Part shown: positions 58,420 to 64,000 of the stretch, piece by piece
How positions within the stretch are numbered: position 1 is the first letter of the stretch
Layout of the letters: each line of letters opens with the position of its first letter
Origin: CAVVZJ01 sp963752755
GTDB taxonomy: Bacteria > Planctomycetota > Planctomycetia > Isosphaerales > Isosphaeraceae
Direction of reading: 5' to 3'
DNA length: 64,000 nt
Assembly (NCBI GenBank): GCA_963752755.1
Contig: CAVVZJ010000001.1
Location: forward strand, 2,046,001-2,110,000
Position numbers and translations under genes: made by a program
Notes under the pieces: generated by a model
Told to the model about the DNA's origin: nothing
What the model saw: the letters and a program-made list of their open reading frames with translations, nothing else
Databases searched by the model: none

Positions 58420-59251
58420 GGGATGGCGGAGACGGGGACGGGAACGTCCTCCCTCGGTGGAAGTCTCCTCGGCACTGGCCGACCTCGACCGCCTGAGCCG
58501 CAATCGGCCGGAGTTGACCGGGCCGGCGCGGGTGCTCGGGGGCGTCCTGCTGGCCGTCTTCGACGAACCCCACGTCGCCTTCGACGCAACGTCGCTACGC
58601 GACGCGATTGTCCGGGGCTGGTCCGAGGGCCACCCGGCCTTTCGCGTGGCCCCGCCGACACTGGACAGCTCGGCCGTGAAAGAGCGAGCGATCGGAGTCT
58701 GCGAGATTCTCAGGAAAAACAACCCGGCGGCTGCGGGCCTCCGCGACGTCATCCGAACGGGTCAGGTCAACCTGGCCGCCTTGGCCCCTTGGATGCTCGC
58801 GGATGAGGAGCCCGTCTTTCTGGACCCCGGCCCCGGGGCGGAGCTGATCGCGTCCGTTGGCCGGCTGGCGTTACTGCCCATGCTGGCAACGGCCTCGAAG
58901 GCAATCGGGGAGGCTGTCCCGCTCGTGGACTGGAGGCGCGGGACGTGTCCTCACTGCGGCAACCTGCCACTGCTGGCGGAATCGCGAGGGCTGGAGCAGT
59001 CGCGGTTCCTCCGTTGCGGCTTCTGCGCCGCCGACTGGCCGGCTCATCGGCTCTGGTGCCCATCGTGCGAGACGCAGGAGGCCTCGCTGCTCCGCTACGA
59101 GTTCGCCGAGGGAGAGGAGCAGCGTTGCCGGGTCTGTCTGTGTGACCATTGTGGCGCGCGGCTCAAGGTCGTCTCGACCCTCGCCCCCCTGTCGGCCGCC
59201 GGCTTGCTCGTGGCCGAGCTGGCCACCGTTCATCTCGACTGGATCGAGTGA
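58409..59251 (+). CDS. fdhE: Formate dehydrogenase accessory protein
   Basis: FdhE is a cytoplasmic rubredoxin-like protein needed for activity of exported formate dehydrogenases. The C-terminal half has four paired-cysteine motifs: CPHCGNLPLL, CGFCAADW, CPSCETQ and CRVCLCDHCGARL, which bind iron in characterised members. The N-terminal half is helical. At 280 aa it is near the family's normal length (about 300). The chosen ATG overlaps the previous gene; earlier in-frame starts lie inside that gene and are less likely. Its presence with mobA, two moeA genes and the FDH subunits supports a working FDH maturation set. Confidence 0.92.
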   Translation: MAFEGWRRRGRERPPSVEVSSALADLDRLSRNRPELTGPARVLGGVLLAVFDEPHVAFDATSLRDAIVRGWSEGHPAFRVAPPTLDSSAVKERAIGVCEILRKNNPAAAGLRDVIRTGQVNLAALAPWMLADEEPVFLDPGPGAELIASVGRLALLPMLATASKAIGEAVPLVDWRRGTCPHCGNLPLLAESRGLEQSRFLRCGFCAADWPAHRLWCPSCETQEASLLRYEFAEGEEQRCRVCLCDHCGARLKVVSTLAPLSAAGLLVAELATVHLDWIE

Positions 59252-59505
59252 TCTCGGGTCGCCAGGAACCGTGACCCCCGTCTTGGTTTCTTCCCGCAAA
59301 GGCAAGCCATTCCAGTATTTCCGCAAAACAACTGAGGGGTAGAGTCGGGCAATTTGTACCGGTTCCACGCCTCGCGCCGGCGAACGTCATTGCAGCGGGC
59401 GGCAGGCTTGAACGCCAGGGGAGATGGGCGACGATAGATAAGATCAGGAATTTGGGCAAGACCCATCTCCGCAAGGTGGAGGGACGGTCGAGGCAGGAGG
59501 CCGCG

Positions 59506-60564
59506 ATGCGCAAGCGCACGTGTGGGGTTATGAAGACAGCTTGGCTGGGGTGGGTTCTGATCGGGACCGGAGGCTTCAGCCTCGGATTGGTCGGCAAGCC
59601 GGCCGCGAGGGCAGCCGAGGGGTGGGCCGAGGCGCTCTTCGCGCAGCAGGCCCACGACTTCGGCGCTGTGCCGCGTGGGGCCGTTGTCCGATACCCCTTC
59701 GTCCTGACGAACCGTTACAACGAGGCGATCACCATTCTCGACGTCCGCGCCTCGTGCGGCTGCACGACGGGAAGGGCTTCGGCCTCGGTCGTCGGACCAG
59801 GTCAGCAGGCGGTGATCGAGGCCCAGATGGACACGCGCAACTTCGTGGGCGCGAAAGCGACCGTCTTGACGGTGAGCTTGGCCTCGGCCAGCGGCCGGCA
59901 GGCGGAGGTCCGGCTGGGGGTGAAGTCGAATATCCTCAGCGACATCGTCCTGAACCCAGGTACGATCGATTTCGGGGTGGTCGCACATGGACAGGCAACC
60001 CAGCAGCTCTTGACGATCGACCGCGCTGGCACTCCCGGCTGGAAAGTCGATCGGATGCTGGCCACGCGGCGACTGAGCAGTGTCGTGGACGCCCAGATCA
60101 TCGAGATAGCCCGGAATGCCAAGCAGGTGAGCTACCGCTTGACCGTGACGCTCCGGCCGGAGGCCCCTCCCGGGCTCGTCCGGGAAGAAATCCGGATCTT
60201 GACCAATGACCGAGAAAGCCCGGTCGTGCCCGTGCTGGTGACGGCAGAGATCCGTGGCGCGCTTTCGGCCTCGCCGAGCCTGCTGGCTCTGGGACAGGCG
60301 ACCTCGGCGGCCGTGGTTCAGGGGCGTTTCCTCGTCCGGGGGATCAAGCCATTCGCGATCACCCGGATCGAAGGCGCGGGGGACGGTTTCGAGATCGTCG
60401 CCGCTGAGCCGAGCGCACGGAAGGCGCTCCAGGTGGTGACCGTCACCTACAAGGCCGAAGCCGGTACTTCCCGCGGCGATCTCCGGCGCACCTTCCGCGT
60501 CCACACCGACCTGCCCGGCGAGCCGGCTCTGGAGCTGCATGCGACGGTTCGCGTCGATCCCTGA
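59506..60564 (+). CDS. DUF1573 secreted protein
   Basis: A 352-residue exported protein. After the signal segment (WLGWVLIGTGGFSLGLVG) the mature region has the DUF1573 pattern: HDFGAVPRGAVVRYPFVLTN, ASCGCTTGRASA (conserved CGCT) and two further Ig-like repeats (VLNPGTIDFGVVAHGQATQQ, EEIRILTNDRESPVVPVLVT). AGGAGG at 59495-59500 lies 5 bases before ATG 59506; an ATG at 59530 is a second choice. Such proteins are common in planctomycetes and Bacteroidetes as periplasmic or surface Ig-like proteins of unknown job. Confidence 0.88.
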   Translation: MRKRTCGVMKTAWLGWVLIGTGGFSLGLVGKPAARAAEGWAEALFAQQAHDFGAVPRGAVVRYPFVLTNRYNEAITILDVRASCGCTTGRASASVVGPGQQAVIEAQMDTRNFVGAKATVLTVSLASASGRQAEVRLGVKSNILSDIVLNPGTIDFGVVAHGQATQQLLTIDRAGTPGWKVDRMLATRRLSSVVDAQIIEIARNAKQVSYRLTVTLRPEAPPGLVREEIRILTNDRESPVVPVLVTAEIRGALSASPSLLALGQATSAAVVQGRFLVRGIKPFAITRIEGAGDGFEIVAAEPSARKALQVVTVTYKAEAGTSRGDLRRTFRVHTDLPGEPALELHATVRVDP

Positions 60565-60655
60565 CCCCAACTCGGGCGTAGAATAGTCGGGGCGGGGCGG
60601 CTTCGATGGAGCTCGCCCGTCGCCCGCGGCCTAACCACCGAGGAAGGAGTCGCCC

Positions 60656-61918
60656 ATGAGTCAGGACGTGCGGACATTGCGATCGCCCGACGTGGACGGC
60701 CAGGTCGTCGAGGAAGTCGAGGTTCACGGCCACATCATCGACTCGCTGTTGCTGCCAAAGATTCTCGACCGCATCCTCCAGATGGGCGGCCAGTTCGAGA
60801 TCCGAAGCTGCGAGATCGGTCCCCGCCGTATTGATCCGAGTCACGCTGTCATCGCTGTCCGAGCCGACTCGAACGAGAAGCTCGACGAAATTCTCGGCGA
60901 CCTCGTCGAGCACGGGGCGACACCCGTCCACCAGGAAGACGCCCAGATCATCGGGGCCGATATCGCCGGCGCCTTCCCCGAAGGATTCTACTCCACGACC
61001 AACCAGCAGTCCCAGGTCCGGCTCGGCGGCCGCTGGGTCGATGTGGCGGATCAGGAAATGGATTGTGGTATCGCGGTTGACCCGGAGACGCACACGGCCC
61101 GTTGCGTACCGATGATCGACGTGACGGTCGGCTTGCCCATCGTCGTCGGCCATGCGGGCGTGCGGGTCGTTCCGATGGAACGGCCTCGGGGCGAGACCCT
61201 GTTCAGCTTCATGAGCTCGAACGTCTCCAGCGAGAAGCCAAAAGCCGTGAGCCTGGCCGCCGTGGCGAGGGCGATCCGCGAGACACGCGCGGCGGGTCGG
61301 AAGGTGCTGCTCGTCGGCGGCCCGGCGATCGTCCATACCGGCTCGGCCGAGCACGTGGCCCGATTGATCCGAGAGGGCTGGATTCAGACGCTCTTCGCAG
61401 GCAATGCGCTCGCCACCCACGACATCGAGCAGGCTCTCTTCGGAACGAGCCTGGGCGTCTCTCTGGCACACGGAGAGCCGATCGAGCACGGCCACGAGCA
61501 CCATCTGCGTGCCATCAACACCATCCGTCGCCTCGGCGGCATCCGAGCCGCGGTGGAGAAGGGGGTTCTCAAGTCCGGGATCATGTACGAGTGCGTCCGG
61601 TCCGACGTCGACCTCGTCCTCGCCGGCTCGATCCGGGACGACGGCCCGTTGCCGGAGGTCATCACCGACACCTTGAAGGCCCAGGCCCGGATGCGGGAGG
61701 CGGTCCGCGACGTGGGTTTCGCCTTGATGATCGCCACGGCCTTGCACTCGATCGCCACGGGGAACCTGCTGCCGGCCTCGGTCCCCGTCGTCTGCGTGGA
61801 CATCAACCCAGCGACCGTCACCAAGCTGAGCGACCGCGGCACGTTCCAGACGATCGGCATGGTCACGGACGTCGAGCCCTTCTTGCGCTCGCTTTCCGGT
61901 GAGCTTTGCCGACGCTGA
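60656..61918 (+). CDS. TIGR00300-family ornithine cyclodeaminase-like protein
   Basis: A 420-residue protein of the TIGR00300/LOR-SDH family: EEVEVHGHIIDSLLLPKILD, MGGQFEIRSCEIG and QIIGADIAGAFPEGFYSTTN in the N-terminal part, VLLVGGPAIVHTGSAEHVAR and HEHHLRAINTIRRLGGI in the Rossmann-like C-terminal part. Archaeal members and the C-terminal half of cyanobacterial AgrE convert ornithine to proline plus ammonia, which makes that reaction likely here. A strong ribosome-binding region (GAGGAAGGAG) precedes the start. The next gene encodes an arginine-dihydrolase-like protein, the other half of AgrE. Confidence 0.85.
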   Translation: MSQDVRTLRSPDVDGQVVEEVEVHGHIIDSLLLPKILDRILQMGGQFEIRSCEIGPRRIDPSHAVIAVRADSNEKLDEILGDLVEHGATPVHQEDAQIIGADIAGAFPEGFYSTTNQQSQVRLGGRWVDVADQEMDCGIAVDPETHTARCVPMIDVTVGLPIVVGHAGVRVVPMERPRGETLFSFMSSNVSSEKPKAVSLAAVARAIRETRAAGRKVLLVGGPAIVHTGSAEHVARLIREGWIQTLFAGNALATHDIEQALFGTSLGVSLAHGEPIEHGHEHHLRAINTIRRLGGIRAAVEKGVLKSGIMYECVRSDVDLVLAGSIRDDGPLPEVITDTLKAQARMREAVRDVGFALMIATALHSIATGNLLPASVPVVCVDINPATVTKLSDRGTFQTIGMVTDVEPFLRSLSGELCRR

Positions 61919-61950
61919 AGATCGCCCGACCCGGGCGAGGAGGTCCCGTC

Positions 61951-62811
61951 ATGGCGAACGACATACCGCGAATCCTGATGTGCCCGCCCGATTTTTACAG
62001 GATCGAATACGAGATCAATCCGTGGATGGACCGCCGCCAGGGCAGCGACCCGACCCAGTCGCACCGGCAGTGGCGGGACTTGCACGACACGCTGATCGAG
62101 CTGGGCGCGACGGTGGAGCAAGTCCCGCCGGTCAAGGGATTGCCCGATCTGGTCTTCACGGCCAACGCCGGCCTGATTTTCCGCGACCTGGTGATCAGTG
62201 CCCGCTTCCGGTACAGCGAGCGACAGGGTGAGACAGCCGTATACGATGCCTGGTTCGCCGCGCACGGCTTCTTGGTCGATCACCTTCCCGAGGGGGTCTA
62301 TTTCGAAGGGGCGGGCGACGCCCTCTTCTGCGGCGATACCCTGTTTGCTGGCTATCGGTTTCGCTCCGATGCCCGCGGCCATCAGTGGATCGGCGAGCGA
62401 CTGGGAGTCGAGGTTCTGCCCCTGGAACTCGTCGATCCGCGGTTCTACCATCTCGATACTTGCTTCTGCCCCCTGGCCGAGGGGGAGGCGATCTATTACC
62501 CTGGGGCCTTCGATGAGTATGGACGTTCGGTGCTCCGGGCGCAGGTCCCGCGCCTGATCGAGGTCTCCGCCGACGAGGCGGCGTCGTTCAGTTGCAACGC
62601 CGTCGTGATCGGCCGAACGGTGGTTCTGAATGTCGGGGCCCCGAAGCTCCAGCGAGCCCTGGAGTCGTCCGGATACGCGGCACGTCCCTTGTGTCTGACC
62701 GAGTTCATCAAGGCCGGCGGCAGCGCCAAGTGCTTGACACTCCGACTCGACGGCGAGGAGGCCGCGGCCTGGAAGCGTCCGACCCCCGCCGAGACGATCG
62801 GCGCCTCCTGA
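61951..62811 (+). CDS. Amidinotransferase-family protein, probable arginine dihydrolase
   Basis: A 286-residue member of the guanidine-modifying enzyme superfamily. Motifs are LMCPPDFYRIEYEINPWM, the VFTANAG segment carrying the Asn typical of arginine dihydrolases (ArgZ), FEGAGDALF with the acidic residues, YHLDTCFCPL with the catalytic His, and GGSAKCLTLRL with the nucleophilic Cys. Relatives hydrolyse arginine to ornithine with release of two ammonia and CO2. The GAGGAGG site near 61938 supports the ATG at 61951. Together with the upstream TIGR00300 gene it makes up a two-gene AgrE. A dimethylarginine hydrolase role is a less likely alternative. Confidence 0.82.
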   Translation: MANDIPRILMCPPDFYRIEYEINPWMDRRQGSDPTQSHRQWRDLHDTLIELGATVEQVPPVKGLPDLVFTANAGLIFRDLVISARFRYSERQGETAVYDAWFAAHGFLVDHLPEGVYFEGAGDALFCGDTLFAGYRFRSDARGHQWIGERLGVEVLPLELVDPRFYHLDTCFCPLAEGEAIYYPGAFDEYGRSVLRAQVPRLIEVSADEAASFSCNAVVIGRTVVLNVGAPKLQRALESSGYAARPLCLTEFIKAGGSAKCLTLRLDGEEAAAWKRPTPAETIGAS

Positions 62812-62824
62812 GGCGGAAATCGCG

Positions 62825-63319
62825 ATGGAAGCCCTCTACCTGCTCCGCCACGGACCGGCCTTCCCGCCGGGCTCGCCCGAGTACACCGAGGACGAGCGAC
62901 CGCTGACACCGAAGGGCCGCCGCAAGGTCCGACGGCTCGCTTTCGGGCTCGACGTGCTGAAGCTCAACGTCGAGCGGATCGTCACGAGTCCGATGGCGCG
63001 GGCTCGGGAGACGGCAGAGATCGTCGCGGACGTGCTCGGGCTGAGTGATCGGCTGGAGGAGGACCACGCCCTCCGCGCGGGCCAGGCGGCAGAGGCCGTT
63101 CGCGACTGGAGCGGTGGGCGGTCGGAGTCGCGCTTGATGATCGTCGGGCACGACCCGTGGATCAGCGACCTTGTCGGCCTGCTGGCGACGGGTCAGATTG
63201 ACCCGGCGTTTTGCCAGCTTCGGAAAGGGGGCGTGGCGGCGTTCGTCGGGAGGTCGGATGGGTCCTGGTTGCTCGACTGGCTGGCGCGGCCGAAGATGCT
63301 CCGCAAGGTCGGCGAATAA
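62825..63319 (+). CDS. sixA: SixA-like phosphohistidine phosphatase
   Basis: A 164-residue histidine-phosphatase-fold protein: the RHG motif in LYLLRHGPA gives the catalytic His, TSPMARARETAEIV is the second block, and VGHDPWISDLV carries the second His. It is small, as in SixA. It is read in the same direction as the arginine-catabolism pair, 14 bases after it, and converges on the polyphosphate kinase gene with three bases between the stops. The substrate protein is unknown. Confidence 0.85.
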   Translation: MEALYLLRHGPAFPPGSPEYTEDERPLTPKGRRKVRRLAFGLDVLKLNVERIVTSPMARARETAEIVADVLGLSDRLEEDHALRAGQAAEAVRDWSGGRSESRLMIVGHDPWISDLVGLLATGQIDPAFCQLRKGGVAAFVGRSDGSWLLDWLARPKMLRKVGE

Positions 63320-63322
63320 TCC

Positions 63323-64000
63323 TCAGCGACGGGGGCCGTCGCCTGGGGGGACGGCCCGGATGGGAGACTCGTCGCTGGAAAGCTCGCGAGCCATGTTCTG
63401 GAACTCGGTCTGGGCCCGCACTCGCGGTTCGTCGGAATCGGCCGGCTGGATGCGGACATACGACCCGTCGGGCTGGAGAAGACGCGACTTGACGTTGTCG
63501 GAGAGATAAACACCAAGGAGGCCGTCGATGAGCCGCCCCTTGAGCCGGGGATCCTCGACCGGGAACATCAACTCGACGCGACGGCGGAAGTTGCGGGGCA
63601 TCCAGTCGGCGCTGGTCAGATAGACCTCGGGGTCGTCGCCATTCTGGAAGTAACTGATCCGGGAGTGTTCCAGGAACTTGTCCACGATCGACAGGACGCG
63701 GATGTTCTCGCTGACCCCCGGCACGCCCGGCCGAAGGCAGCAGATCCCGCGAATGATCAGGTCGATGCGGACCCCCGCCCGGCTGGCGGCATAGAGGGCC
63801 TGGATCGCCGCGGGATCAACGAGGGCGTTCATCTTGGCGATGATCCGGGCCGGGCGATCAGCCTCGGCGTGCTGGCGCTCGCGATCGATCAGTTCGATGA
63901 CCCGCTCGGCCAGAAACTTCGGGGCGACGATCAGGCGGCTCCAGTCGTGACCCTGGGAGTAGCCGGTCAGGAGGTTGAACAGGGCGCTGGTGTCCTCGCC
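63323..64000 (-). CDS. ppk1: Polyphosphate kinase 1, C-terminal part (start beyond window)
   Basis: The leftward frame enters from the right edge and ends at 63323. It encodes the C-terminal catalytic region of PPK1: FNLLTGYSQGHDWSRLIVAP, AKMNALVDPAAIQALYAASR, GVRIDLIIRGICCLRPGVPG, VDKFLEHSRISYFQ and YLTSADWMPRNFRRRVELMF. PPK1 makes polyphosphate from ATP through a phosphohistidine. The tail after the conserved part (QTEFQNMARELSSDESPIRA) is variable. About the last 225 residues of a roughly 700-residue protein are seen. Confidence 0.95.
   Translation of the reverse strand, partial: GEDTSALFNLLTGYSQGHDWSRLIVAPKFLAERVIELIDRERQHAEADRPARIIAKMNALVDPAAIQALYAASRAGVRIDLIIRGICCLRPGVPGVSENIRVLSIVDKFLEHSRISYFQNGDDPEVYLTSADWMPRNFRRRVELMFPVEDPRLKGRLIDGLLGVYLSDNVKSRLLQPDGSYVRIQPADSDEPRVRAQTEFQNMARELSSDESPIRAVPPGDGPRR

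Overview
The window is GC-rich DNA that looks like a planctomycete chromosome, most likely of the Isosphaeraceae/Gemmata type. It carries planctomycete hallmark families: DUF1501, DUF1549/DUF1553, pilin-headed DUF1559 proteins in tandem, an Uma2-like protein, an ECF sigma factor with a C-terminal membrane tail, and DUF1573. No rRNA, tRNA, CRISPR array, phage or insertion sequence was seen. Many genes change reading frame although the encoded domains stay intact, often at C or G runs. Most of this looks like indel noise in the assembly, so such loci are annotated as one gene with the shift positions given.

Layout. Bases 1-8.1 kb hold a cut-off secreted protein, a small exported protein, and a leftward group hisF-pilT-pilB-CvpA-like with a long, possibly structured leader upstream of hisF. 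Bases 8.4-26.6 kb are a rightward specialised lipid/polyketide locus. Megasynthase A is two nitronate-monooxygenase-like enoylreductase barrels followed by KS-AT-ACP-KR. Megasynthase B is a KS with Ser in place of the active-site Cys, then AT-ACP-DH and a C-terminal phosphopantetheinyl transferase. A free ACP, an alpha/beta hydrolase, an SDR, two zinc-ribbon methyltransferases and an FtsX/LolD-type ABC exporter pair follow. Bases 26.6-33 kb hold a TPM+HbpS-like protein, a three-domain secreted protein (terpene-cyclase-like repeats, DUF1080, esterase) and a membrane spermidine-synthase-like protein. Bases 33-38.3 kb hold three DUF1559 paralogues sharing identical 128-149 bp blocks, then a small lipoprotein. 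Bases 38.3-46.2 kb hold an ABC ATPase, two DUF1501 proteins, a DUF1549/1553 protein, an Uma2-like protein and a broken small gene.

Bases 46.2-59.3 kb form a molybdenum/formate dehydrogenase region: mobA, a moeA fused to a periplasmic-binding-like domain, a second moeA, then divergently a DUF4919 protein, a formate dehydrogenase catalytic subunit with an in-frame TGA that almost certainly encodes selenocysteine (a SECIS-like hairpin follows it), an ECF sigma gene, the Fe-S subunit, an NrfD-type membrane subunit, a small lipoprotein, a small unknown and fdhE. The molybdopterin genes supply the cofactor, FdhE assists maturation, and the Fe-S and NrfD subunits would pass electrons from formate to the membrane quinone pool.

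Bases 59.5-64 kb hold a DUF1573 protein, then a putative arginine-to-proline pair (a TIGR00300 ornithine cyclodeaminase-like protein and an arginine-dihydrolase-like amidinotransferase, a two-gene version of cyanobacterial AgrE), a SixA-like phosphatase and the C-terminal part of polyphosphate kinase.
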